Shown here: piece after piece, positions 1-55,939 of the stretch | How the letters are laid out: each line of letters begins with the position of its first letter | Numbering within the stretch: position 1 is the first letter of the stretch | Source of the DNA: Flaccisagitta enflata | Lineage: Eukaryota > Chaetognatha > Sagittoidea > Aphragmophora | Assembly (NCBI GenBank): GCA_965153355.1 | Contig: OZ231126.1 | Location: forward strand, 88,226,001-88,290,000 | DNA: 64,000 nucleotides | Direction: 5' to 3' | Translations under genes and position numbers: made by a program | Notes under the pieces: model-generated | What the model saw: the letters and a program-made list of their open reading frames with translations, nothing else | The model's database searches: none | What the model was told of the DNA's origin: nothing

Positions 1-115
1 TTCTAAGCGGGTTTTTATTTAGGGTTAGGGGTAGGGTTAGGGTTAAGGTTGGGGATGGGGGTTGGTTTTAGGGTTAGGGTTAGGGTCAGAGCTATCGTTA
101 GGGCAAGGTGAGAGC
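1..115 (+). repeat. Degenerate interstitial telomere-like repeat
   Basis: The segment consists of variants of TTAGGG (ttagggttaggggtagggttaggg), starting from taagcggg. A similar block with the same taagcggg start lies at 61917-62030, so this looks like a dispersed element containing telomere-like sequence rather than a chromosome end. Positions 116-220 show nothing recognisable. Confidence 0.6.
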
Positions 116-220
116 TGTGTTAGATACATTTCGACCCGAATCTACTCGAATTAAAGCTTCGCCCAAACGGGAAAACCTGATAAAAACAAAAGATCAGTAT
201 TGTCTTCGAAATTTTTTCCA

Positions 221-2019
221 AAGCCTCTTCTATTTGGCCTGATCAGCTGACTCGATTAAGTTACGAGTCCAGTACAATCCGGCCATGTTCAATCAGGTAA
301 AAGCCTCTTCTATTTGGCCTGATCAGCTGACTCGATGAAGCTACGAGTCCAGTACAATCCAGCCAAGTTCAATCAGGTAAAAGCCTGTTCTATTTGGCCC
401 GATCAGCTGACTCGATTAAGCTATGAGTCCAGTACAATCCAGCCAAGTTCAATCAGGTAAAAGCCTCTTCTATTTGGCCTGATCAGCTAACTCGGTCAAG
501 CTTCCAGGCCAGTACAATCCAGCCAAGTTCAATCAGGTAAAAGCCTCTTCTATTTGGCCTGATCAGCTAACTCGGTCAAGCTTCCAGGCCAGTACAATCC
601 AGCCAAGTTCAATCAGGTAAAAGCCTCTTCTATTTGGCCTGATCAGCTGACTCGATGAAGCTACGAGTCCAGTACAATCCAGCCAAGTTCAATCAGGTAA
701 AAGCCTCTTCTATTTGGCCTGATCAGCTAATTTGGTCAAGCTTCAAGGCCAGTACAATCCAGCCAAGTTCAATCAGGTAAAAGCCTCTTCTATTTGGCCT
801 GATCAGCTAACTCGGTCAAGCTTCCAGGCCAGTACAATCCAGCCAAGTTCAATCAGGTAAAAGCCTCTTCTATTTGGCCTGATCAGCTGACTCGATGAAG
901 CTACGAGTCCAGTACAATCCAGCCAAGTTCAATCAGGTAAAAGCCTCTTCTATTTGGCCTGATCAGCTAACTCGGTCAAGCTTCCAGGCCAGTACAATCC
1001 AGCCAAGTTCAATCAGTTAACAGCCTCTTCTATTTGGCCTGATCAGCTAACTCGGTCAAGCTTCCAGGCCAGTACAATCCAGCCAAGTTCAATCAGGTAA
1101 AAGCCTCTTCTATTTGGCCTGATCAGCTGACTCGATGAAGCTACGAGTCCAGTACAATCCAGCCAAGTTCAATCAGGTAAAAGCCTCTTCTATTTGGCCT
1201 GATCAGCTGACTCGATGAAGCTACGAGTCCAGTACAATCCAGCCAAGTTCAATCAGGTAAAAGCCTCTTCTATTTGGCCTGATCAGCTGACTCGATGAAG
1301 CTACGAGTCCAGTACAATCCAGCCAAGTTCAATCAGGTAAAAGCCTCTTCTATTTGGCCTGATCAGCTGACTCGATGAAGCTACGAGTCCAGTACAATCC
1401 AGCCAAGTTCAATCAGGTAAAAGCCTCTTCTATTTGGCCTGATCAGCTGACTCGATGAAGCTACGAGTCCAGTACAATCCAGCCAAGTTCAATCAGGTAA
1501 AAGCCTCTTCTATTTGGCCCGATCAGCTGACTCGATGAAGCTACGAGTCCAGTACAATCCGGCCAAGTTCAATCAGGTAAAAGCCTCTTCTATTTGGCCT
1601 GATCAGCTGACTCGATTAAGCTACGAGTCCAGTACAATCCAGCCAAGTTCAATCAGGTAAAAGCCTCTTCTATTTGGCCTGATCAGCTGACTCGATGAAG
1701 CTACGAGTCCAGTACAATCCAGCCAAGTTCAATCAGGTAAAAGCCTCTTCTTTTTGGCCCGATCAGCTGACTCGATTAAGCTTCCAGGCCAGTACAATCC
1801 AGCCAAGTTCAATCAGGTAAAAGCCTCTTCTTTTTGGCCCGATCAGCTGACTCTATTAAGCTACGAGTCCAGTACAATCCGGCCAAGTTCAATCAGGTAA
1901 AAGCCTCTTCTATTTGGCCTCATCAGCAAACTCGGTCAAGCTTCCAGGCCAGTACAATCCAGCCAAGTTCAATCAGGTAACAGCCTCTTCTTTTTTGCCT
2001 GATCAGCTAACTAGATTAA
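221..2019. repeat. 80-bp tandem satellite (about 22.5 units) upstream of DLG5 SH3 exon
   Basis: Units begin aagcctcttctatttggcct and repeat every 80 bp with no length drift. Two unit types exist: type A with gatgaagctacgagtcc and type B with ggtcaagcttccaggcc at the same place. From 381 to 1100 the order is A-B-B three times, a 240-bp higher-order repeat, followed by a nearly homogeneous run of A. The array ends in a partial unit about 240 bp before the exon at 2259. Confidence 0.95.
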
Positions 2020-2258
2020 TTCTTTCTTTCTTTCTTTTTAATCTAGTAGGATATCCTTGACAGTTGAAAATTGATATGAGACTGGGAGTTTCTCCAGTCT
2101 CTTCCAAGTCTCCCATAGTTTCATACCCATCATCAAAGTCTGGGAATATTGCGGTTGACAGATGGGCAAAGAAATGGACGTACGGATGTTCAATCAAAAA
2201 TGCTGTCAGCAACTAATATGAGTATAAACGCTGAATTCTCTGTCATATTATCTTTCAG

Positions 2259-45767
<43,509 letters not shown>

Positions 45768-46640
45768 AACTTGACTTTGGGTCTCCTCAAACTGCCTCCC
45801 CATCAGGACAACAACTTTAAAACTTGACTTTGAGTCCCCTCAAACTGCTCCCCCAACTGGACAACAACTTTAGAACTTGACTATGGGTACCCCTAAACTC
45901 GTTCTCTTCCCCAACTGGACAACAACTTAAGAACTTGACTTTGGGTACCCCTAAACTCGTTCTCTTCCTCAACTGGATAACAACTTTAGAACATAATTTT
46001 AGGTCCCCCCAAACTCATCTCCTTCCCCAACCGGACAACAACTTTAGAACTTGACTTTGGGTACCCTTAAACTTGTCTTCTTCCCCAACTGGACAACAAC
46101 TTAAGAACTTGACTTTGGGTCCCCTTAAACTCATACTCTTCCCCAACCGGACAACAACATTAGCACTTGATTTTGGGTCCCCTTAAACTCATCCTCTTCC
46201 CCAATTGGACAACAATTTTAGAACTTGACTTTCGGTACCCTTAAACTCGTCCTCTTCCCCAACTGAACAACTTAAGAACTTGACTTTGGGTACTCCTAAA
46301 CTCGTCTTCTTCCTCAACTGGACAACAATTTTAGACTTGACTTTGGGAACCCTTAAACTCGCCCTCTTCCCCAACTGAACAACAACTTTTGAACTTGACT
46401 TTGGGTACCCCTAAACTCGGGTGTGTCAATATGCAAAACATTAATCCCTGAGAACATAACGCTAGGACATCATGGGGTTGCTCATTTTAATAACTTCACC
46501 GCTTTTCTTTTTTCAAATTTCTGTCATCTTCCGTTTTTTTTTTCAACGTAAGATCTTCCTTGGTACATCCAGATACTAACATCTCTAACAGATGACATGG
46601 TATTTTCTATGTCATGATATTCGATATTATCTTATATCGA

Positions 46641-46646
46641 AATAAA
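46641..46646 (+). promoter_or_regulatory. Candidate polyadenylation signal for DLG5
   Basis: An AATAAA in an AT-rich stretch about 870 bp past the stop and just beyond the 3' minisatellite. AATAAA is common by chance at this base composition, so this is only a candidate. Confidence 0.25.
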
Positions 46647-48899
46647 AGTAATTCCTTTATTATTACATTTCTGGAAAAGAAAAACATTTCTTTTCTTTTT
46701 TGTTGTTGTTTTTTTTTGAAGAATGCACAAAAAAAATGGAAAAGGGTGCAATATAAGACGACATTTCATGGGAGTTTCCTTAATTAGATGACTGACAGAG
46801 TTTTACAATATCTTGGTAAGTGGTCCTACTTCCATTGCAATGTCGTTCTAATCTCAAAGTTTAAAAGAGTGTAAAATCAGAAGATGAAATGAGTAATTGA
46901 TGCTATGGCGGTAATAAAAATTCAAACAATCAGATTTGCTGCAACATGTTACACATGGTCACACCCCACTCCCCAACCCCCATACACACAAACATACACA
47001 AATAGTATCTAAAACGCTTGTTTTTCCACAACTCGATCAGTACAGACGGACCGATGGAGGGACCAACAGACCGACAAGCCTCTTGTAGAGTTGTGTGTCT
47101 GCAACTCAAAACTACTTTCAGTCCAAGCCATAAGACATTTTGCGTTTATGAGTAAAAACTATGCCTTTTTTGGTGAATTGTAAAGTCATGAGAATATATT
47201 GAATAACTCTTAATATGGTAAACCGGGTGATCAGTGAACAAGTCCGATCAGGCAACGATGTGTCCTGACTGTATTTCTGACTTTGCCACTAGATTTGGTT
47301 TGACTGACAGATGAAAAGACTTATTATCAGATCAAAAGAGGCTGTCAGAACATTCTAACGAGTGTTTGACTTGATCCTAGCCATCCTCGCGGCTGAAAAG
47401 GGCCAAAAACTTCGATGTTCAAGGAGGCGTAATGGACGGACAGACGGACCAACCAACCAACAGACAGACCAATGGACAGACCAACCAACCGACGGATAGA
47501 CCATCTTATAGAGATGCGAGGACGCATCTACTATCTTGGTCAAATTAAGAGTCCGCCATGTTTTCTTATATTGTGACTAGATCATTCAAAAAAACATATA
47601 AAAATTAGTGACCATTAGAAAGCTCTGCGAAAATGCGATTTGATGCCACTAAGCAGACCTCTGTAGCTCAATTTGTTTAGATTTTACAGAAGAAAGAGTA
47701 AAATAATTTATTTTGATTTCTCAGGTAAAAATCATTGATTTCTGATTTTGAAATTCCAGCAGCTTCATTTGGATATTTTCTATACAGAGAAATTATAGAA
47801 ACATAAGAAAATTGGTGACCGTTGTAAAGAGCTTCCATTTGCTACCAAGCAGAGCTCATTTGCTTAAATCGATTAGATTTTACAACAAAATTAATACAAG
47901 TCTCACCATAAAACCACAATGTCAAAAACAGATAAAAAGATGAGAAAGCTGTCACACCCAAATCAGTGATGCTGCTATATGACACTATAAAAATCACTAT
48001 ACAAGCAATATCTAGTGCCAAAATACGCTAAAATAATCTTCTGTAATAAGAAAACAAGTTTTTCTGATCAATATTCAAGGATTAGGAACTAAACTCAATT
48101 GCGAGGACTCTTATTTTGACCAAGATAGTAAAAAATTGCTTTTTGAAATTTTGAGCTTTTTTATAAACCAGTAAGATTGATGATTGCTCAATGAACAGGT
48201 TTATGACATGATGAAAGTTATCGTGACACTTCAGTTTCACCAGGGGCAAAAAATCCAACATTTTTTTTTCTAAAAATGCATGATTCACCTGATAGTACAT
48301 GCTAAACTGGGTAATTAACAGAAAAAATTAATGCAAAATCTCATCAAATAAAAAAATTACAGCTATTTTTAGACAAAGATACAGATTTTGACCATTTTGG
48401 CCCATTTTTGGTCAGTTATAACACCGGCATGCTCTTGATAAGCACATTCATTCAAGTACTAATTAGGTTGAGTATGCTTTGTTGAAAAAATCTGAATAAT
48501 CATGACACTTACAAAAATAAATGTGATTTTTGGCCATTTTGAGCCATTTTTGGCCATTTTAACCTATACTTGGCCTGTTTTTTGTCTTTAATGATCCAAT
48601 TAGGACCATGAAATTTTTTTAGAGAGTGATTTTAACTCAGTACCTCTGGGATCAAAAGAAAAACTCAACCAGGGCATAATAATTCACTAAAAATAGCAAA
48701 AAAAGGGTAATTTATCCAAAAATAGCAAAAAAACTGATTTTTGAAAGGGATGCCAAATGATTGTTTATAAATGAAGGTCAGATTTGTGTTCAGCACGAAA
48801 AAATATGTTGATTAGTGATGTTCCAGAGGTTTTTGGCAATTTTGGACTTATACTTCAGTTCCTGCTGTCAAGCTTCTTGAGATAAGACATAGCGAAACG

Positions 48900-49045
48900 G
48901 TGAATAACAAATTTGCATGGAAAGTGAAAAATTGAAAAAACGAAAAAAATCAGACCTTCCTAAAATACTTTTTCTAAGGTCTGATTTTTTTGAAAATGCA
49001 AAATTTTCATCCATGATTGAGATTTGTTATTCACCATTTTTAAAA
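48900..49045. mobile_element. Fold-back (MITE-like) hairpin element
   Basis: The arms ggtgaataacaaattt and its reverse complement enclose a second pairing aaaatcagacctt. The sub-terminal tttgcatggaaagtgaaaaa matches the element at 4920. Confidence 0.6.
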
Positions 49046-49679
49046 TGTTTTTTTCCAAAATATGAAATTACCCCGTAAAGATTAGAAAAATCAGTAAAAA
49101 CCATACTTAACATTGACCAAATGTTATGAAATTTGATATGTAGGTAGTTGAGTGTCCCCCTCAACTACGGTAAAAATTTCAACCTTTTACTCCAACAGGA
49201 AGTGCCTTAAAAAATAATTATAAAATTTTTTGTTATTTTTTTTTTGTTTTCTTTGTCAACTGACATTTTTTATAGGATAGCGATTTAAGACTCCAAAAAT
49301 GGCCCAATAATGGTGGCAAAAAAACTAATGTTACTTTGTGATTAGTTTGAGTGGATGTTGGTGAAAAACTGAGTCAAATCACCCCTACCTAGTCAGTAAT
49401 AGTGGGGAAAAATTGGTGTTTAAAATTTTTGGTCCTCAAATATCCAATTTTTACTCAATATCTTTGAATCATTGAGATTTAATCACTGGTATTAATGTCT
49501 ATTCTGCAAGCCACTTCTAAAAAAGGTACAAGGGGATATATTTTACATACTGAGAAAAGATTTTTTGATTTAGATTGAATGAAAAAGATGCAAAAAACTA
49601 GAAGAAAATGGCATGAAACAAAAGTGTTCTCATTTGGTTCAGTCTGTCTTATTTTAGCGTTTGTGTATCTTATTCTTTA

Positions 49680-49880
49680 ACAAGGCCGGATACACGGCTA
49701 CCGAAGTTGCTTGCGGGTGGGCAGGGGCCATTTTTGAGGTCACCAGACCATTTGGGCAAGAGCAGTGAGGTCAAAGAAATAAAATCATAAAAAAAAGTAA
49801 AGTGTGACGGACCAATTGACCGACTGACCGACCGACCGACAGACAAAGCGGGTTGTAGAGTCGCGTGCACGCGACTAAAA
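49680..49880 (-). mobile_element. Hairpin-capped element, AGTCGCG type, full length
   Basis: It runs from acaaggccggatacacggct through gcttgcgggtgggcaggggc and a GACCGACC tract to agagtcgcgtgcacgcgact then aaaaag. The terminal hairpin is a perfect 18-bp palindrome AGTCGCGTGCACGCGACT. Confidence 0.82.
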
Positions 49881-49956
49881 AGTTGTTGATAACAACCCCA
49901 ACAATTTATTTAACATTCAGTTACGCTTTCTCTGTCTCTGTCTGTCTACGTCTCAG

Positions 49957-49965
<9 letters not shown>

Positions 49966-50030
<65 letters not shown>
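49966..50030. repeat. (TC)n microsatellite between two inverted hairpin-capped elements
   Basis: TC run. The elements at 49680-49880 and 50056-50250 face each other across it. Confidence 0.93.
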
Positions 50031-50039
<9 letters not shown>

Positions 50040-50055
50040 CTCTCTCTCTGTTCTT

Positions 50056-50250
50056 TTTTAGTCGCGTGCACGCGACTCTACAACCCGCTTTGTCCGTTGG
50101 TCAGTTGGTTGGTCCGTCGGTCACACTTTACTTTTTTTTGTGATTTTATTTCTTTGACCTCACTGCTCCGGGCCAAATGGTCTGGCGACCTCAAATATGG
50201 CCCCTGCCCACCCGTACGCGACTTTGGTAGCCGTGTATCCGGCCTTGTTT
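50056..50250 (+). mobile_element. Hairpin-capped element, AGTCGCG type, inverted partner
   Basis: It starts tttttagtcgcgtgcacgcg, then actctacaacccgctttgtc, a GGTC tract and tggtagccgtgtatccggcc then ttgttt. It is nearly the reverse complement of 49680-49880. Confidence 0.82.
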
Positions 50251-50903
50251 TTCTCAAATGAACATTAAGTAAAACTGAATAGATTTAGTTTAGTTCGTAA
50301 TGGCACTAAAAATGCTTTGTTAGTCAAAATTCAAAAACCTTGTTATAGAGAATATGTAGTTTAATACATGTTAGTGACGCTAAGTAGCATTCAAATCTTT
50401 TGGAAGAGGTTGTAGTCTAGTTGGCATTAAATTTGCGGGCTCTTAGTAACGACTAGTAACGTGGCTTTTTTATTCACACTAAATCGTAGTAAGCAACGAA
50501 TGTATTCACGGTACAATGCACATTGACTGGTCCAGCTAGAGACTCTAGCTACACTCATTTTTTAACAATTTGGGGGCCAGATCATGAAAAACAATAGAAA
50601 ATATTGGTTGTGTTGTTTGCCCCTCATGGCACGAAATTTTTGATTTTTAAAACTGTTTTTGTCACGCTATTCAGTACTTAGTGATGAAAATAAATTGCGA
50701 TGACAATAAGGCTAATGAATTGAGCCTTTCAAAACCTGTCCGGGAGTAGACTGTACGTACATATTTAATTGAATTCTGGATTTTTCCACTATAGATCGCC
50801 ATCATCGTTCATATTGCGCACAACAAAATATTCGATGTCTCTTTTTTTCTCTCCTACCGTCATAGAAATCCTGTCTTGAATACATCATTTGGATGCTTCA
50901 TAT

Positions 50904-51318
50904 AACAAGGCCGGATACACAAGCCAAGACGGTGCGCCGGGCGTTATTAATTCTTAGACCTATCCTTAGTTCTATCAGACCTATCCCTAGCTCTATCAGA
51001 CCTATCCCAAACTTTATCAGACCTATCCCGAACTCTATCAGACCTATCCCAAGCCCTGTCAGACCTATCACCAGCTCTATCCGACCTAGCCCCAGCTCTC
51101 TCAGACCTATCCCCAGCTCTATCAGACCTCACCGTAGCTTATTATTTCAGTGAATGAAATGACAAGTAATATCAATGATGAGCAAGATGAGTTTTCAATT
51201 GATTTTAAACATTTTCAGCGATTTTTAATTCGAGCGTGACCAACCAACCAACCAACCTACCGACCAATCACCGGAGAGACAGACACTCTTATAGAGATGC
51301 TATGGCGCACCTAAAAAA
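50904..51318 (-). mobile_element. Hairpin-capped element, AGGTGC type, reverse
   Basis: It runs from acaaggccggatacacaagc and gacggtgcgccgggcgttat through about eight agacctatccc-agctctatc units, cattttcagcgatttttaat, a GACCAACC tract and cttatagagatgctatggcg to cacctaaaaaagg. The tip of this copy is mixed (agatgc / gcacct). Confidence 0.75.
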
Positions 51319-51495
51319 GGTCGGGACTATCATTTGTAATATATATTTTAAAATCATGATTTAATTACTTTTAATTTCTTATTTTATGTTTTTATTTTAG
51401 TCATGAAATTACTTGTAAGAATAAAAAAAAAAAATTTTTTTGTGTATTTTTGTTGTAAAACATCATTGTATTTGTAAGATTAGATTTAAATACTA

Positions 51496-51975
51496 AAATA
51501 TAAAGGGACTTCTAGAGGGGTTCAAGAAGGAAGAGGTAGAAGTGAGATTCAAGACACCAGCGGATGGGAACTGTTATTACCAGGCATGGGAGAGCAAGGG
51601 GGAAGGACGGCTTTGGAGGTAAGGAAAATGGTGATGGAGTACCTAAGGGAGAATCAGCGAATCGGGGAAGAGTGGAGTGGCTTCATCAATGGTGGAGAAA
51701 GAGGGAAAAGAGCATACCTAAGGGCAATGGCGACTGAGGGTGAGTGGGCAGATCATGTTATGCGCATTGCAACCGCAAAGGCTTTGGGAAAACAAGTGGT
51801 GGTATATTCACAGACAGAGAAGACAGTATTGGGTGGAGAAAACAAAGGAGGAAGAAAAGAAGAGATCATGGTAGGATACATAAGGGAGCTTCATCATTTT
51901 GGCATGAAAAGAATGGAACAAGAAAAGACCAAGAGAGCAAAGGAAAGGAAGAGCAAGGAAAGTGAGATGGAATAA
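51496..51975 (+). pseudogene. OTU-like cysteine protease domain at N-terminus of the Penelope-like element
   Basis: The frame from about 51496 gives FKTPADGNCYYQA, where DGNC carries the catalytic Cys typical of OTU proteases. One base is missing near 51583, after which the neighbouring frame continues EVRKMVMEYLREN, YLRAMATEGEWADHVMRIA, KALGKQVVVYS and RELHHFG. The order DGNC, LR..V..YL..N, W, A....A and a late His is the OTU pattern. After a second frame change at 51975 the text runs into the Penelope N-terminal motif, which suggests one original polypeptide. It could instead be a separate captured gene. It is inactive here because of the frameshifts. Confidence 0.6.
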
Positions 51976-52962
51976 AAAGAAAGGTAGATGGTGCAGTCTT
52001 CAATCTTGGAGTGGAGAGGTTGACAGAGGATATGGAGGATTTAATGAGTTTGGGCCTCAAGTTTGTGCCAGTGCAAAGGGTTAAAAAAACCAAAGTGGAG
52101 GCAGACGTGGAGAGATTTAAAGGTGAAGCTAATGTGGGATGTCTGCTGGAGGTGGGTAGCAGAAAGCGAGGAGGGACATTCCCAGGAGAGCCAGAGAGAA
52201 ACTATTGAAGAGGAGATGGAGGAAGAGGAGGATAAAGAGCGAAAAGAGGAGGAAAGAGGAAAAGAGCGCAAGTTTGAGGGAAAGACGGAGAAAACACCAG
52301 TTGGGCTACCAGCAAGATGGAGACAATCAATGAATAAATATTGCGAAGCCGTAAAAGAAGACATTTTCACAGAATTAAGAAGGAGACCAAAAGACAACTT
52401 AAGCCAAAAAGGAAGGGTGGCACTGGATGGACTGCAAGAAAAGGTGAGAAAGGAGTGGGCGGTGAGACCGGCTGACAAAGGAGGGGGAATAACGGTGGAG
52501 TACTACAGCGACATAAGGAAGGATGGTTTTGAGGAATTGAAGGACGAGACAACATTTGAGAAAAGAGTAGGGTCGGGGCTAGGAGCAATAAGCAAAGAGG
52601 TGGAAGACAAATTAAGGGACATGAGAGACAAAGGAATCATGACTCAAAAGATGAGAGAGTTCCTGTCAGCAAAAAATAAGACAGAAGGGGTGATGAAGAT
52701 TGATTGCAAAGTGCACAAAAAGATGAAGGAAAATGGGAGACATCCTACATGAGTGTACATATCTGGAATAGGGACGCCAACAGAGGGGGTGGCAGGATTA
52801 GTAGAGGCTGAGTTACATGAAGGAGTGGAGAGTCAAGAATCCTACATACAAGACACAGCAGACTTTTTGAGAAGAATGGAGGACATGAAACAGCTAGAAG
52901 GGGATGAGTTTATGTTCACCATGGATGTTGTGGCCTTGTACCCAAGTGTGCCAAGAGAGAAG
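51976..52962 (+). pseudogene. Penelope-like retroelement, N-terminal and RT motif A region
   Basis: Pieces in two frames: VFNLGVERLTEDMEDLMSLG and LKFVPVQRV (the conserved N-terminal NLS....LT..E..LL..GL.FVP box), then RPADKGGGITVEYYS (the RPADKGG box), KVHKKMKENGRHP, an in-frame TGA near 52750, YISGIGTPTEGVA, SYIQDTADFL and FMFTMDVVALYPSVPRE. The last is reverse transcriptase motif A (Asp in DVVALYP). Together these identify a Penelope-like element. The copy carries frameshifts and a stop and is cut at 52962 by a hairpin-capped element. Confidence 0.85.
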
Positions 52963-53654
52963 ACAGGTCGCCCAAGGGCAATATGTGGTCAGCGATACCC
53001 GTTGCCCTGCTTTGAGTGATTGTGATTTGGAGGGAGGGGGAAGCAGGGCAGCGGCCCCGAAGGGGACAAAGTCCTGTAGAACACAGGGGGACTTTTGTTT
53101 GTCCTGCCTGAGTAAGGGGATGAGATGCTATAGAGGGCTGAAACATTGACCAAAGGCCTTCAAGAGCCTAAACTGAGGTCTAAGAAGGTTGATTTAAGGC
53201 CTAAGAATGCCAATTGGAAGCTTGAGAGGGCTGACTTGAGGCTTGGGAGAGCTGGATCAAAGCTTGAAATCAGAGGACTGATTTGAAGCCTGAGAGTAAT
53301 AAATTGCGGCTTAGATTGCTGATATGAAGCCTGAGAGGCCTAATTTGAGGCCTGAAAGGCCAGGTTTGAGGCCTGAGAATTTAGATTTGAGGTCTGAGAG
53401 GCCTAATTTGAGGCTTGAGAGGCCATATTTGAGGCCTGAGAGGTTGAATTTGAGGCCTGAGAGGTTGAATTTGAGGCCTGAGAGGCGAGATTTGGGTCCT
53501 GAAAGGCCAGATTTGAGGCCTGAGAGGCCAGATTTGAGGCCTGAGGGGCCTGAGGGGGGGACGCACGAACGAACAAACGAACGAACGAACGGACGAACGA
53601 AAGTCCCCTGTGTTCTACAGGACTTCGTCCCCTTTGGGGCCGCTGCCCAAAAAA
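52963..53654 (-). mobile_element. GGGCAGCGGCCCC-type hairpin element inserted in Penelope RT, with target duplication
   Basis: It begins acaggtcgcccaagggcaat, atgtggtcagcgatacccgt and tgccctgc. Then come gcagggcagcggccccgaag, about 17 units of gaggcctgagaggccagatt, a GAACGAAC tract, gttctacaggacttcgtccc and ggggccgctgcccaaaaa. AGAAG flanks it on both sides (52958-52962 and 53655-53659). The Penelope reading resumes immediately after it, so this copy defines both ends of the element. Confidence 0.82.
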
Positions 53655-53995
53655 AGAAGCTATGAGGGAAAACTTGGAGAAGAGGAAGAGGAAGACAATA
53701 CCCACAGAAGATTTGATTGAACTTGGGGAGTTAGTGCTATGGAGCAATGAGTTTATTTTTGAAGGGGAACAATACAAGCAGAAGGAAGGGACAGCGATTG
53801 GCAGCAAAATGGGCAAGAATTATGCCTGCACCTACATGGGGAAATGGGAGGAGGAAGTACAGAGCAAAGCAGAAAAGGAACTTGGTAAGAGGCCAAAGAA
53901 GTGGTTCAGATTTGTTGACGACATATGGGGGATTTGGAAAGGAAGTAAAGAGGAGTTTCAGAGATTTGTGAGCATATGCAATAGGTTGGACGAAG
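53655..53995 (+). pseudogene. Penelope-like retroelement, RT motifs B and C
   Basis: It encodes AMRENLEKRKRKTIPTEDL, EFIFEGEQYKQKEGTAIGSK and WFRFVDDIWGIWKGSKEEF. GTAIGS is motif B and FVDDI is the catalytic motif C of Penelope reverse transcriptases. It follows the hairpin-element insertion in the expected order and is cut after ICNRLDE by a 2.5-kb inverted-repeat insertion. Confidence 0.88.
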
Positions 53996-55116
53996 ATCCG
54001 CGATCTCGGAAATCTGTCTAGCTTATATCAGTGATGAGTTCAGGGTCACTTACCAAGAGCCCCTATTGAGTGTTAGGACCATGGAGTGAAAAAAATTGTG
54101 GTCGTGCCACCCAACCCCTTTTCTCTTAGGCCCATCTTCTTTCATATGAATTTTCTCAATTTCTAATTGAATTATCTCCAGAAATAGGGTCTGATACACT
54201 TTTTTCTGCCATCTTCATGGGGAACAAACAGGGGTGCCAGGGGAGGGATAAGGAGTTGGAATGATAGGAGAAAGAGACCCCTATCAGCCCCAAATAGGAC
54301 CCAAATAGGCCCCAAAAAGCTCAAAAATTGGACTAGAAATATTCGAAATGAGCAATATTCTGTTTTTCTGTTCTGTGGTACCTCGGCGCTACGCTTACTG
54401 ATCAGCCTTTGTCAGCAAGTGTTGGGGTGCGTTTCTAAGCACCCCCTGTAGGGCCTCCAAATCCCAAAAAATGGATTTTCCATACAATTTTGTACAGGAA
54501 TGACGTGTTTTCGTTTTGGGCATCTTTGAAGATTTTTTTTACAAGCTTGCTCAAATCTTGGTATGAACAAGTAAGAAAGATAACGAGAAAGAGAACGAGT
54601 AAAACAGGGTCACAACATCTTTGCAGACGGGTGGGCAGGGGCTTCCCAACCGCTATCTACACTTCATCCCCCCTCAAACACAAAACACAATAAGTATCTA
54701 AAACGGAGTGACGAACCAACAGATGGATGGAGAAAACATCTTAAAGAGTTGTAGCCCGTTGAAAGTGTTTGTGGATGTGTGGTAGTCAGAGAGGCAGCGG
54801 CCCCGAGGGAACCAATGACTTATGCTTAGTAAGTTTTAAGGTTCTTGGCTGGTATATGAACCTGGGCTTGTGCCTCGAGCATCAAGGCTCAAGCCTCAAA
54901 GCTCAAATTCCAGCCTTGTTTAACTGTATAACTGTTGACATCATGACTGATTCTGAAATTGAGTAGAAAATTTTACAAAATGTAATGCAAGCCTCACAAT
55001 CGTAAAGCTACTGGCTTTTTTCATGTATATGTATGTGTGAGTGTGTGTGTGTGTGTGCAGCGCCGTACGGCAAGGGGCCGCCGGAGCCGCCATGGCGGCC
55101 CCCTGTTGGGACACAC

Positions 55117-55275
<159 letters not shown>

Positions 55276-55457
55276 CGCACATTTTTTTTTAATATATGCG
55301 CTATGAATCATTGTTGTCTATACACAGAGACAAAGAAATCACTAGTTAGATAGATCGGGACATTAAAAAGTTGTTGTGACACAAATTGGAGGTGGCACCC
55401 CCAAAATTATAGACTCCCATACAGCGCTGTGTGTGTGTGTGTGTTAGTATGTGTGTG

Positions 55458-55502
<45 letters not shown>

Positions 55503-55939
55503 GTGTGTGTGTGTGTGTGTGTGTTAGTGTGTGTGCGTGTGTGCATGTGTGTGTATGTATGGGTGTGTGGGTGTGTGTGTGTGCGCTCGCTTGTTTGTAT
55601 CTGTGTATATGTGGAAAAAAGTGTGAGCTCTGTTTTTGATAAGGTCCGTTTGTGTCTTTGTCAGTTCTTGCATGCTTGTATGGTTGAGTCTAAAATATCA
55701 AATATATGGCTTACACCTTTACTTCAGCATGTTCATTTTGCGAACTATGCAATGTATATTTTCGTTGATTTTAAGAATGATAGGGTAATTTGCTAGGTTA
55801 GAAAGGGTTGATTAACAGGTAGTTAGACAGGATTGAGGTAGTTTGACCAGTAGGAAAACATAAGTTACTCAGAGGGAAAGAAAACAAAACCAGAGACACA
55901 GCAGGGCCAAAAATTGCTGAGAAATGCAATTTCTAAAGA

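Larger units (their letters stand above)
46430..49680. other. AT-rich intergenic DNA, no gene recognised
   Basis: It contains an eroded hairpin-capped element (46950-47112), an AGATGCG-type element in reverse (47420-47531: GACC tract, cttatagagatgcgaggacg then catcta), and a fold-back hairpin (48900-49045). Repeated attttggccattttt phrases occur at 48390-48580. No domain-bearing open frame is visible. Confidence 0.55.

Noticed and set aside
221-2019. Search for a hammerhead ribozyme in the 80-bp satellite
   Set aside because: Neither strand has CUGANGA and GAAA at workable spacing. CTGATCAG and CGAGTCC fragments are not in the right order.
221-2019. CRISPR-like array
   Set aside because: The 80-bp units are contiguous direct repeats without unique spacers, and the window is eukaryotic.
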